NCBI RefSeq assembly: GCF_000319575.2 | Contig: NC_021291.1 | Coordinates: forward strand, 1,513,501-1,577,500 | Direction: 5' to 3' | Source: Spiribacter salinus M19-40 | Lineage (GTDB): Bacteria; Pseudomonadota; Gammaproteobacteria; Nitrococcales; Nitrococcaceae | DNA length: 64,000 nucleotides | Shown: piece after piece, positions 42,116-51,387 of the stretch | How positions within the stretch are numbered: position 1 is the stretch's first letter | Layout: every line of letters starts with the position of its first letter | Notes under the pieces: model-generated | What the model was told of the DNA's origin: nothing | The model's input: the letters and a program-made list of their open reading frames with translations, nothing else | Database searches by the model: none | Position numbers and translations under genes: made by a program

Positions 42116-42196
42116 TTAGATGCCCGGTACTAAGGGAATACCGCTGCAGCCGGTTAGGAGGGGGATTAGTAAGGTAAAGATGGCTGCTTTGGTCAT
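42116..42196 (-). CDS. Tiny lipoprotein (26 aa), copy 2
   Basis: Encodes MTKAAIFTLLIPLLTGC then SGIPLVPGI. The lipobox is LTGC, and the predicted mature peptide is the same ten residues as in copy 1. AAAAGGAG lies about ten bases before the ATG. It follows B2 and its terminator on the same strand, exactly as copy 1 follows B1, so the unit gene B - terminator - lipoprotein is duplicated in inverted orientation. The spacing from the terminator is longer here (about 190 bases). Confidence 0.7.
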   Translation of the reverse strand: MTKAAIFTLLIPLLTGCSGIPLVPGI

Positions 42197-42386
42197 GTCT
42201 TGGCTCCTTTTAATGTCTTTGCAAATCGTAACAGCCCAAAAAACCCAGTCGTAAGCGCATGGCAGAACAAGCATTGGATACGACAGTGCAGAAGAACACC
42301 ATATCCACACTGGTATCACGTGAGCTGCGCTTAGCGCGTGGAATGATTACACATGTTGGCGTTGGTGTATTTCCCTAACCATAGAC

Positions 42387-42422
42387 AGAAAAAAGCCCCC
42401 GCCACTAAGTGACGAGGGCTTT
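42387..42422 (-). terminator. Rho-independent terminator after B2
   Basis: Minus strand: AAAGCCCTCGTCAC, loop TTAG, GTGGCGGGGGCTTTTTTC. A stem of about 14 positions with mismatches is followed by six T. It lies ~45 bases after the B2 stop. Confidence 0.88.
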
Positions 42423-42464
42423 CTCAGGACCGTTCCTCAGAGGAGGATTGGTTTTGGGGTTGGC

Positions 42465-45400
42465 TTAGGCAAAGCCGTCAAAGTTAGCCGCACTCAACGT
42501 ACCAGCATCGCCGATGCCATCAAGCGTGATGAGAACAGTCAGCTCTCCTTGCTCAATAACGGTGTCATCGCCGCCAGCGTCCGCTTCAACGATCGCTGTG
42601 TCGGTTCCATCACTGATAGCGAAGAGTATTTCATCGTCTGCGTTGGCGAACGAAATGATGTTGTCACCTCCACCACCATTGTTGTCATCACCCGTATCGT
42701 TCAGGCGATCCGCAATGTTGGCAGTAGTCAGATCATCCGCATCCGCAATATCACCATCACCGTTATCAACGATCTGAATACCACTAGCCACTGTGATATC
42801 AGCAGCCGTGTCGATTACGTTAACAGTGTCGATGTCGACTGTACCGTCACCAGTACCATCTTCTACAAGGTTGCCATCAGTATTGTCGATGTCAAAGTCA
42901 TCGTCCCCTACGACGAAGTTGTTGACAGTGTCTGCTTGGTCTCCATCGTTAAAGACGAACGTATCTGCACCATCACCGCCGTCCAGCGTGTCAGCACCAG
43001 CACCACCCGTGATGGTGTCAGCACCAGCACCACCCGTGATGGTGTTAGCGGCTCCCTGACCAGTTATAACATCGTCAAAGTCACCACCAGTGATGTTAGT
43101 TGCATCGCTGATATACGCCTGATTTTCGTCACCTAACTGAACATTCTGCTCATCAAAGTCGATTGAGCCACCTGTGTCATTTGTGAACGAGAAGTCATCG
43201 GCATTTCCAAAGACAGCATCAACTCCATCTGCTGCAGTTATATTACCGGGAAGGTCTAGATCGGTATCATTCGCCACTTCACCACGGAGTACCAAACGGT
43301 CAGCACCAGTCCCAAAATCTTGGAGGCTGTCGATCGAGCCAGTGGCACTTTCACCAACATCAGTGATGAATTCATCATCCCCAGCACCGCCAGTCAGCTC
43401 GTCAGCACCGTCACCACCCGTGATGGTGTCACTGCCAGCACCGGTTGTAATGGTGTCGTCGCCAGTATTGCCAGTTACAGTAACGTTCAGGTCCGAACTA
43501 TCGAAGCCGGTTTCTCCGTCGAGATCAACAACCAAGTCCGTTGCCTGAATCAACCCGTTGCCGTCCAAGTCCGCGACTAGTCGGTTACTACCGGTGTCAA
43601 AGAAGTACTCGCCATTGGTACTGCTAAGCAACGCAAGACCATCGGAAATGGACCCGGCATCGCCCTTGTCGGTGACATCTACCGTCTGGTCACCTGCTGC
43701 AAGGGTCAAATCTAGCGCGATGCTGTCCGTACCGCTTGTGAAGTCAGTAATGTTGTCGCTAGACGTACTGGTTGAGTTCGTCGTGGCGCCTGCGTCGGTA
43801 TCAAGATCAGTCGTAGAGGCATACTCGAAGGTATCGGCACCAGCACCACCGGTGAGGGTGTCTCCGCCGCCATTACCAACAAGGGTGTCAGCACCAGCAC
43901 CACCAACAACTGTGTCGGCACCAGCACCGCCAGTAATGGCGTCAGCACCAGCACCACCAGTTACAGTGACAAGCTCTTCGTCATTGTTGTTAGAGGCGTC
44001 AACCGTGAGGACTTCCCCGGCATCCAGTGCAGAGCCATCAATTGTAACGGACGCCTCGGCAAAGGCTGTATCAAGCGTCACACTAACATCACCAGCCGCG
44101 TCATCAGTCGCATCGTCCTGCACCAAGATAGTGCTGAAGTTGGTGTAACCGGCGTCCAGTGTTGCGCTCACGGCGTCACCGGTGTCGTTGTCATCATCAT
44201 CTTCGTTGTCGAGGATAATGCGGTTTGTACCGGTATTCCCGTCGAATTCATCGTCGGCGTCGATTGCAGATGCACCATCAAGGCGCCCGACGATGAAATC
44301 GTCGTCTCCGGTACCACCGGAAAACGCCTCGGCGTCATCGGTGCCGGTATCGGCCGCAATGAAGTCGACGTCTACGGTCGCACCGTCGGCGTCAATGTCA
44401 GTATCACTGCCGTCCTCACCACGAACGGTGGTAATCCCAGACTCACTGAACTCGCCAGCAAGTGTCTGAGTATCGTCTGTGGTCGCCACAAGGGTTTCGA
44501 AGTTCGACACATTCAGAAGCTGAATGTCTGTGAGCGCAGCCGAAGTCCGAAGGGTGTCAGTGCCATCACCACCATCGAGCGTGTCAGTGGCATCCAAAAC
44601 GCTAGCGCCACGAACCGTATCGTCACCTGCACCTGTCGATATGGTGTCGCTACCAGCACCGAGATCAATGTCATCAGCACCGGCACCACCAGTCACCGTG
44701 AGGTCGGCATCAGCCTCCCCATCGACTGTGAGAACCTCACCATCATCCAATGCCGATGCGTCGATCGTCAGGGTCCCATCAGCCGCGCCGTGGTTTGTAA
44801 CGTCGATCGTAACATCGTTACCGTCGGTATTGGCATTATCGAGAACATTGACGACGTCGAAGTCGGTGATGTCCGTCTGCATATCGATGGTACCAGTCGC
44901 GTTGGTCACGTTGAGTGTGTCCACAGCGTCGGTGCTACCGGTCAGGGTCGTGTCGTCTCCCGCATCAAGATTGTCTGAATTGGCGCTGACAGTAAGTGCG
45001 ATACCAGCAGTGTTAACAACCGTGTCTCCAGCATCGTCACCGAGGGCGACCGAGATTGCCGCAGTATAGCCGTCGGCAAAGGTCAACGACTGGTTAGCTG
45101 CGTCTGACAGATCGAGAGACTCGCCACCAACAAGGTTGCTGGACAGAGATACAGTAGAATTGCCAGTAATAGCGACAGTCTCGACGTTCGAGACGTTCGT
45201 CAGAGCGTCCCCTGTCAAGTTCGTGACATTAAGTGTGTCGTCGCCGACACCACCATCGATAGTGTCTGCGCTGGTCAAGTTACCCGCCAGAGTGAAGGTG
45301 TCATCACCAGCACCCCCGTCGACCGTGTCATCACCGGTATCGGTGGTGATTTCGTCAGCTCCAGCACCACCATTCAGCGTATCGTTGCCTGTGCCACCAG

Positions 45401-48014
45401 TGATCGTGTCATCACCAGCACCACCGTTGATGGTCGACGAAGCGTCACCCAACAGCGTATCCGCATTAGCCGTACCCGTGATGGTTTCGACACCAGCAGC
45501 AGCAGCTGTCATGTTTAAGAGTGCATCGCCAGTGAGGCCGGAAGCATCAATGACATCTGCGGTAATCGTGTCCGGTGCATTGAACTCATCAGATCCGGTG
45601 AGATTGAGCGTCGCGGTCCCATCCGTGTCCGGCGTCAGTGTGACATCGCCCAGATTCTGCGCTGTAGCACCGTTGGCGCTGCCGTCGATTGTGACAGTTT
45701 CAAAGCCGTCAATGGCAAGGTTTTCATCACTAACCACATCAACGGCACCATCCTGATCATTCACGATCGAAAGAGTGTCGTCCACAGCAGTGCCGGTATC
45801 TTCAACCGTTAATGCAGCGTCGAGCGCAGACTGAAGATTCACAGTCTTGGCACCAGCTTCCAATGTAATGGTACGCGCACCATTATCAAGATCCAAAGCC
45901 AAGGTAACCGTGTTGATTCCAGCCTGCAGATCTGCAGTCGTAAGATTATCCTGCAGATCGTCTGAAACTTCGAGTGCTTCGATGTTGCTCAAAGTGGCAG
46001 TGTCCGGAATGGTGTAGCCGGTCAGATCAGCGGACTGCGCAACCAGCGTATCAGTGCCGTCACCACCATCGACGGTATCATCGTTGTCGAATTCACCACC
46101 AGCAAAAATGATACGATCGTTTCCAGCACCGCCGGTCGCTGTATCGTTAGCTGCTTGGTTGTCGAATTCAAGAGTGTCGTCACCTGCACCACCCGTAAGG
46201 GTCATGGCAGCAGCGTTAACCTCTTCAACATCAATGTCACCAGTCGCAACGGACGCGTCCACAGTGGTCACATCTCCATCAACATCGTCAGTGACGGTGA
46301 GATCTGCAGATCCAGAAATTGTCAGAGTTTCAACATCGCCTGAGTCGATTTCCGTAAGCGTGTTATCTGCAGTCCCCGAAGACACGACCGAGAAAGTTTC
46401 GATGCCATCGTCGACGGAAAAGGTACCGGCCGTGACGCCCGAAACCGTCAGTTTCATTTCGTCTGCGGTACCAGCCACTGCTGCGTTTGCATAGTTGACC
46501 GTCAGATTACCTTCACCGTTCGACATCTCCGCGTCTACGACGTTCTGAACGTTGTCAAACACAGTGTTGCCATTTGCAACTGAGCTGCTCAGCTCAACTG
46601 TCTCGACACCAGTCGCCAAGCTCAGCGAGATCGTGTCGTCGTTGCCTGACTGTTCCGAGTTGGAGACGGATACACGCTCGATGCCGCTCAGAGTGAAGGT
46701 GTCACGGGTAACGGCATTGTTGTGCGTACCGGTGATGCTGATAGCCAGCTCGTCGGAACCTGCGCCACCATCAAGGTCGTCACCAGCTTGCAGCGTGGTG
46801 CCGTTAGCGGTGGTGCCGTCGGAGCCAACCACAGCACGGAACGTATCGTCGGCACCAGCGCCAACGAAGTCTGCACCAGTGTCTACGTTGGTGGTCAGAG
46901 CAATCGTCTGCGGAACAGTGTCGGGGTCCACGTCGTCGTTCGTGATGGTGCCAGTTGCAGTCACGCTAGATGTCAGGCTGTCGCCCGAGAACTGAACATC
47001 AACCGTCTCATCCTGCTCAAACGCCGTGTCGCCATTCACCGTTACGGTCGCAGTGGCTGTGCTCTGGCCAGCAGCGAATTCGATCGTGCCAGCCGCGACG
47101 TCAAAATCATCGCCCGCCGTTGCACTACCGGAGGTCAGGGTCTGGAAGTTAACCGTAGTGGCTTCAGTCGGCGCAGAATCGAGCTCCGCGGTGAACACCA
47201 TGTTATTGGTGCCGCTATCGCCCTCGGTGATCGACACATCGTTCGCTGTCAGCGTGAAGGTCTCGGGCTCAGGCGTCGTGGAGGTGTCGTTCACCGTCAC
47301 ATCAGCCGTCTGACCGGCCACCGACAGGGTCAGCGTCTCGGCGCCCTCAGTGATCTCATCGGCGTTCAAATTTACTGCAATGGTCGCTTTGCCATCCGCC
47401 CCAATCTTGGCCGTCCCAGTGAGCGAGCCATCTATATCGGCGCTATCAACCCCGGTAATGGAATAGCTGTACTCCTCACCGGCGGAGACATTTTCTGAAT
47501 CGAGAGTGAAGACAACAGAGCCGCCTTCGTCGACAGAGTCAGCACTTGTAGTGAGGGTGAAGGTTTGTCCGGTGTCGCCACCGCCGTCATCGTCGGAGGA
47601 CGTTTCGTCACCGAGGCCGACAGCGTTGCCGTCCTGCGAGTTATTGGCGTCAACCGTCACAGAATCGGTGTCGTCGTCCGGATCGGCGAGGGTGTAGCTC
47701 GCTCCACCCGTCTGTGTCAGCGTTGCATTGCCATCACTGAAAGCAACATCAACGGCCGAGTTAAGCCCAGCCGTAGCGGTCGCAACCACGTTGCCATCGT
47801 TCACAAACTCCAGCTGGTTGCTGTTGTTCACGCGAAGCTCAACGTCAGCGGCTGCTAAATTGTTGAGTTCGACCTTCTCAATGTTGCCATCGAGCTCGAG
47901 GCCGGTGATGCCCGAATTGATTTGAATGGTCTCGCTGCCGTTCCCACCAACGATTGTGCTGTTGTTATTCGCAACGATGAACGTGTCGTCGGCGTCGAGG
48001 AATGTCTTAGCCAT
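42465..48014 (-). CDS. Giant RTX/S-layer-like surface protein B2 (1,849 aa)
   Basis: Complete gene starting at the ATG at 48014 (AAAGGAAAC upstream). Residues 1-155 match B1. Next come two Calx-beta-like domains (~155-265, FTLTTSADSVDEGG; ~270-375, FTLTANDVSITEGDSG), a long acidic beta-repeat body, and several RTX blocks of the GGAGADTIT / GGTGNDTLNG type (~residues 890-950, 1440-1480, 1740-1770). A short EF-hand-like stretch (DLDGNGLIQATDLVVDLDGE) is near residue 1570. No signal peptide; C-terminus AGTLSAANFDGFA is like that of B1. Calcium-dependent folding outside the cell after type I export is expected for this family. It lies behind a 5'-truncated copy of gene A. Confidence 0.85.
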   Translation of the reverse strand: MAKTFLDADDTFIVANNNSTIVGGNGSETIQINSGITGLELDGNIEKVELNNLAAADVELRVNNSNQLEFVNDGNVVATATAGLNSAVDVAFSDGNATLTQTGGASYTLADPDDDTDSVTVDANNSQDGNAVGLGDETSSDDDGGGDTGQTFTLTTSADSVDEGGSVVFTLDSENVSAGEEYSYSITGVDSADIDGSLTGTAKIGADGKATIAVNLNADEITEGAETLTLSVAGQTADVTVNDTSTTPEPETFTLTANDVSITEGDSGTNNMVFTAELDSAPTEATTVNFQTLTSGSATAGDDFDVAAGTIEFAAGQSTATATVTVNGDTAFEQDETVDVQFSGDSLTSSVTATGTITNDDVDPDTVPQTIALTTNVDTGADFVGAGADDTFRAVVGSDGTTANGTTLQAGDDLDGGAGSDELAISITGTHNNAVTRDTFTLSGIERVSVSNSEQSGNDDTISLSLATGVETVELSSSVANGNTVFDNVQNVVDAEMSNGEGNLTVNYANAAVAGTADEMKLTVSGVTAGTFSVDDGIETFSVVSSGTADNTLTEIDSGDVETLTISGSADLTVTDDVDGDVTTVDASVATGDIDVEEVNAAAMTLTGGAGDDTLEFDNQAANDTATGGAGNDRIIFAGGEFDNDDTVDGGDGTDTLVAQSADLTGYTIPDTATLSNIEALEVSDDLQDNLTTADLQAGINTVTLALDLDNGARTITLEAGAKTVNLQSALDAALTVEDTGTAVDDTLSIVNDQDGAVDVVSDENLAIDGFETVTIDGSANGATAQNLGDVTLTPDTDGTATLNLTGSDEFNAPDTITADVIDASGLTGDALLNMTAAAAGVETITGTANADTLLGDASSTINGGAGDDTITGGTGNDTLNGGAGADEITTDTGDDTVDGGAGDDTFTLAGNLTSADTIDGGVGDDTLNVTNLTGDALTNVSNVETVAITGNSTVSLSSNLVGGESLDLSDAANQSLTFADGYTAAISVALGDDAGDTVVNTAGIALTVSANSDNLDAGDDTTLTGSTDAVDTLNVTNATGTIDMQTDITDFDVVNVLDNANTDGNDVTIDVTNHGAADGTLTIDASALDDGEVLTVDGEADADLTVTGGAGADDIDLGAGSDTISTGAGDDTVRGASVLDATDTLDGGDGTDTLRTSAALTDIQLLNVSNFETLVATTDDTQTLAGEFSESGITTVRGEDGSDTDIDADGATVDVDFIAADTGTDDAEAFSGGTGDDDFIVGRLDGASAIDADDEFDGNTGTNRIILDNEDDDDNDTGDAVSATLDAGYTNFSTILVQDDATDDAAGDVSVTLDTAFAEASVTIDGSALDAGEVLTVDASNNNDEELVTVTGGAGADAITGGAGADTVVGGAGADTLVGNGGGDTLTGGAGADTFEYASTTDLDTDAGATTNSTSTSSDNITDFTSGTDSIALDLTLAAGDQTVDVTDKGDAGSISDGLALLSSTNGEYFFDTGSNRLVADLDGNGLIQATDLVVDLDGETGFDSSDLNVTVTGNTGDDTITTGAGSDTITGGDGADELTGGAGDDEFITDVGESATGSIDSLQDFGTGADRLVLRGEVANDTDLDLPGNITAADGVDAVFGNADDFSFTNDTGGSIDFDEQNVQLGDENQAYISDATNITGGDFDDVITGQGAANTITGGAGADTITGGAGADTLDGGDGADTFVFNDGDQADTVNNFVVGDDDFDIDNTDGNLVEDGTGDGTVDIDTVNVIDTAADITVASGIQIVDNGDGDIADADDLTTANIADRLNDTGDDNNGGGGDNIISFANADDEILFAISDGTDTAIVEADAGGDDTVIEQGELTVLITLDGIGDAGTLSAANFDGFA

Positions 48015-48060
48015 GATCTTAGTTTCCTTTTACTGATAAAACCGGTTGTCTCTGGGAGGT

Positions 48061-48086
48061 GCCCCGCGCCGCTTAGGACGCGGGGC
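48061..48086 (-). other. Intercistronic hairpin between the gene A copy and B2
   Basis: Same GCCCCGCG / CGCGGGGC stem as at 35389-35414, part of IR2. It lies between the truncated gene A copy and B2. Confidence 0.6.
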
Positions 48087-48108
48087 CATACTCCACTGCT
48101 TACAAGCC

Positions 48109-49367
48109 CTAAAAAACGAGACTATCGGCACCGAAGGTGTTCTCGAAGCTCGACTGGTTGAACACTGCGTTGTCCTGCGCAGCTGTCAGACCGGTTAGAG
48201 TCACCTCGACCGTGTCCCCGGTGTCACCATTCGCGGCGGATAGCTGTTTCTCGCCATCGCCCAGGTTCGCATCAGCGAGCACGTTGAAGATCGCCTGGTC
48301 CACCCCTGCGACGTCCCCAAAGTCGAGCGTGTCGCCGGTGTCGAAGTTGGCGATGTCGAACTCGTAGGCGCCATCGTCGAAGTCGAAGGTAACGTCGGCG
48401 TTAGCGGCATCGTCGTCGCCCGCACCAGTGACCTCGACGGTCTCGCTGGCGCCGCCAGCTCCGCCGCCACCAGCACCGCTGCCGCCGGCTCCACCAGCAC
48501 CAGCACCGCCGCCGCCAGCTCCACCAGCGTCCCCGGTACCGTCGTTGACGTCCGCGTCAGCCGTCGCCACCACATTGCCACCGGAGTCGACAACGTCGTA
48601 GGTGAAGTCCGTTGCCCCGTCATCCTTCGCCTGGCTCACGGCCTCGACGTAGTTCTCGAACGTCGTGCTACCTGCCACGTTGAAGTTAATGGAGGCACCG
48701 AAGTCGAGCGTACCGAGCTCATCGGCCGTGCTGAAATCATCAGCGTCGGACTCAGAAGTCAGGTGGAACACCTTGTACTCACCTTCGTTCAGGTCGTTCT
48801 CGACCATCACGATGTGGTTCTGCGTATCACCCACCAGATCCGCCGTGGTGCCCGGGTTGAGCAGGGCATCATTGAGGTTGCCGTACTCGTCGTCCGCATC
48901 GGCTGCGTTCAGTGCAGTGAGCAGATTGGAGTCGTTAAGACCCTCGAAGGTCTCACCGTCTGCGAGGTTCTGCTCGAAGCGAATGGAGTTAACCGAGTTC
49001 GCCCTGGCGGTGTTGTCGTTATCGAGACCGGCGCTCACAGCAGTGCCTAGCGCCGAGGCGCCCGCCACCATGTTCGCGCTGGCCGCCACCTCGACCGCCG
49101 TGTCGGCGTTGTCGTTATCCGAGTCGTCGATCTGGTCGTCAAGGTAGGCCGAGAAGTCGAGCGCATGTTCACCCATCTCGTCCCGATTATCGACGTCATC
49201 CGGCGAGACCTTGTGCCAGTTCACCACCGTGACCTTACCGAAGGCCTCGTCGACCACCAGCGTGTTGGCGCTCGCGTTACCCGAGTGCACCGAGACGATG
49301 TCGTTGCTGCCATCGCCCACGTTCACCGAGGACAGGTTAATCGAGCCATCATCACTGTTGCTCGATC
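48109..49367 (-). pseudogene. 5'-truncated copy of surface gene A (C-terminal ~400 residues)
   Basis: An open frame of ~419 codons that corresponds to the last third of gene A, including VHSGNASANTLVVDEAFGKV, a Gly/Ala/Ser linker and a C-terminal domain ending NTFGADSLVF. Similarity to gene A starts abruptly at 49367; upstream is unrelated noncoding sequence. The GTG at 49326 is unlikely to be a real start. The copy keeps its frame and has amino-acid differences from the other copy, so it may act as a silent recombination partner rather than an expressed gene. Confidence 0.8.
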
Positions 49368-49471
49368 AAACCAATAGATGCGTGAAATAGTGACTTACGA
49401 ACAATGACAACGCAATGACAATCTTCTGTACCCCCCACACAGTTATAGGGTGCCATGGGGCCTTTGAGGGG

Positions 49472-50638
49472 TCAATTCTGGTCATCACCCACCCAATCGA
49501 GCAGGGCATCGACGTGCTGGTCATACGTTAATTGTCGTAATGCATAGTCCCTGGCAGCACGCCGACGCGATCCATGGCATCGCTGTGCTTCAGTCGCAAG
49601 CTGGCCCAACCCCACGGCTATTGCAGCGGGATCAAACCGCACCAGCTCGCCTGCGCCAGATTCCGTAACAAACTGTTCTTGCAAGGGAATACCGGATGAG
49701 GCAAGCACCGCGAGCCCGGCACCAATGTATTCAGTGAGTTTCGTGGGCGATGACTCACGGAAAATGTCGGTGGGCGGAATGAGCGAGAGCCCCACGTCAA
49801 AACCGGGAAGCTGCTCAAGCAGCTGGGCCCGGGGAAATGGCGGAACAAAGCGGACCCGGTCCTGGGCCTCCAGGCTTAATACGCCGGGCACGCCCCGCAG
49901 CCGAGTGACATCATCCGGATGCCCTCCGATGAAGGTCGCACGCACATCCACACCCTCAGCCACCGCCAGACGAACGCCTTCCAGGACAACATCGAGTTGG
50001 CGAGCGGGTTCATGGGTGCCGATATACACGCACTCGCAGGGTGAGTGTCGTGTCGGCACAGGCAGCGGGTCTGGTAAAGCGGGACGGGGCGCCAGCAACG
50101 GGATCACCGCCCCTTTGACGGCGTCGGGAAACTGACCGGATAACCGGCTTAGCCCCAATGGCGAGACAGCCAGCAGCCCATCCACGCCGCGCCGGCACCC
50201 CCGCAAGATGCGGCGGGCAACGCCCCGCTTGACCGGGTTCCTGCAAAAGTCGTCATGCGGGAACGACTGCTGGTAGATCACCGGCGTGTCCTTGCGCCGG
50301 GCACAAACCGCCGCGGCAAGATACACCGGCTCGTTTCGCACAAACCACGCGCAGCGACGGCCTTGGCGGCTGATCCGACGCTGCAGCCGCACCAGAAGCC
50401 ACCAGGCAAGTGGAAAGTTAAGAAACCGCGCCACATGCCGCCGAGCCAGCAGCCGCGGCACGCAGATCGCCCTGCCATAGCGATACGGCTTATTCGGCCG
50501 CGCGGGATGACGGCTAACCAGAAGAATCACCGACGTTTTGCCGGTCTTTGGCAGGGCCTCGGCGAGCATGCCGTCAATAAAGGACTCGGTGGGCGGATCC
50601 ACTTTGTCCAGCAGCCAGAGACTCACCGCGCGCTTCAT
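49472..50638 (-). CDS. Glycosyltransferase family 4
   Basis: A 388-residue GT-B type transferase. The C-terminal donor-binding half shows IPLLAPRP, VYIGTHEPARQLDVVLEGV and the family motif region FRESSPTKLTEYIGAGLAVL (conserved E, sugar-nucleotide contact). No signal or membrane anchor. Its ATG overlaps the upstream GT2 stop by four bases, and it is the last gene of the nine-gene secretion-polysaccharide operon. It probably adds a sugar to the LPS or capsule that anchors the surface layer; donor and acceptor are unknown. About 100 bases beyond its stop the truncated gene A copy begins. Confidence 0.85.
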   Translation of the reverse strand: MKRAVSLWLLDKVDPPTESFIDGMLAEALPKTGKTSVILLVSRHPARPNKPYRYGRAICVPRLLARRHVARFLNFPLAWWLLVRLQRRISRQGRRCAWFVRNEPVYLAAAVCARRKDTPVIYQQSFPHDDFCRNPVKRGVARRILRGCRRGVDGLLAVSPLGLSRLSGQFPDAVKGAVIPLLAPRPALPDPLPVPTRHSPCECVYIGTHEPARQLDVVLEGVRLAVAEGVDVRATFIGGHPDDVTRLRGVPGVLSLEAQDRVRFVPPFPRAQLLEQLPGFDVGLSLIPPTDIFRESSPTKLTEYIGAGLAVLASSGIPLQEQFVTESGAGELVRFDPAAIAVGLGQLATEAQRCHGSRRRAARDYALRQLTYDQHVDALLDWVGDDQN

Positions 50639-51387
50639 CGGCGGAGCAGCCCCTGGCGTGCGGCCACCCAGAGGCCCATCGCCATATTCGCGAGTGTTGC
50701 CAGCCGCTCGCGCCAGCGCATCTCACGCCGGTAGAGCCACGCGAAATGCGCTTTGCCGTGTAATAGCGGCCCTGGGTCACTCAGCCGGCCCTCGCCATGG
50801 CTTTGCAGGAACGCGCGGGCGCCGGGTACCCGCGCCACCGGCACCTCCGCGCGCAGGCAGCGCCACAGCAGGGCGCGATCCTCACCACAGGCCAGTCGCT
50901 GATCAAATCCACCCACCTGCAGAAATGTCTCGCGATGGATGACCACATTGCTGCCAACCACACCGGGATTACGCCAGAGCACGGCGCGCGGCTTCCCGGC
51001 ATCCCAGCGCTTGACCGCGGTGACCTGACCTGCCTCGTCCAGCAACTCAACGCCGCCAAGCCACAACCGCGTTGCGGTATCGGCCGTCATTGCCTGATGG
51101 CAGGCACTGAGATAATCCGTATGCCAGGTATCGTCATCGTCGAGAAAGGCCAACCACTCGCTCTGTGCCAGCACCGCGCCGATGTTGCGGGCCTGGGCGG
51201 CACCACACCGCACCGGCGCCCGCGTGGTGCTCACCTCCAGCTCCTCGAGTGCGATGGGCTGGGTCGGTGTGCGCCCGTTGTCCACAACAACCACCTGCGC
51301 AGGCGCCACGCCTTGCGCCGAGACTGAGGCAAGCGCGCGGGCCAGTCGCGCTGGGCGATCACACGTGGGGATGATGACGGTGATCAT
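50635..51387 (-). CDS. Glycosyltransferase family 2
   Basis: A 250-residue GT-A transferase. It begins MITVIIPTCDRPARLARALA, the classic GT2 nucleotide-binding start; the metal-binding DxD-type motif is LAFLDDDDTWH, and a conserved acidic CGEDRALLWR follows near residue 165. ATG at 51387 overlaps the stop of the pyruvyl transferase gene (ATGA). No membrane helices are evident except a weak one at the C-terminus. Substrate not predictable. Confidence 0.88.
   Translation of the reverse strand: MITVIIPTCDRPARLARALASVSAQGVAPAQVVVVDNGRTPTQPIALEELEVSTTRAPVRCGAAQARNIGAVLAQSEWLAFLDDDDTWHTDYLSACHQAMTADTATRLWLGGVELLDEAGQVTAVKRWDAGKPRAVLWRNPGVVGSNVVIHRETFLQVGGFDQRLACGEDRALLWRCLRAEVPVARVPGARAFLQSHGEGRLSDPGPLLHGKAHFAWLYRREMRWRERLATLANMAMGLWVAARQGLLRR

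Larger units (their letters stand above)
47548..49367 (-). repeat. Inverted repeat IR2, right copy (~1.82 kb)
   Basis: Minus-strand partner of 34084-35929. It begins at GATCGAGCAAC (49367), within gene A-like sequence, and ends at the FTLTT codons of B2 (47548). Differences are clustered, for example GALDGDTLL against EGLNDSNLL, and the Gly-rich linker is 24 bases shorter. The two copies face each other, so recombination between them would invert ~12-15 kb containing B1, B2, the IS and the FG-GAP gene. Confidence 0.88.

Noticed and set aside
34084..49367. IR2 as a plain assembly duplication
   Set aside because: The copies differ by clustered amino-acid changes and a 24-base linker difference, and have different flanks, so one sequence placed twice is unlikely. 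A wrong join elsewhere in the region is still possible.
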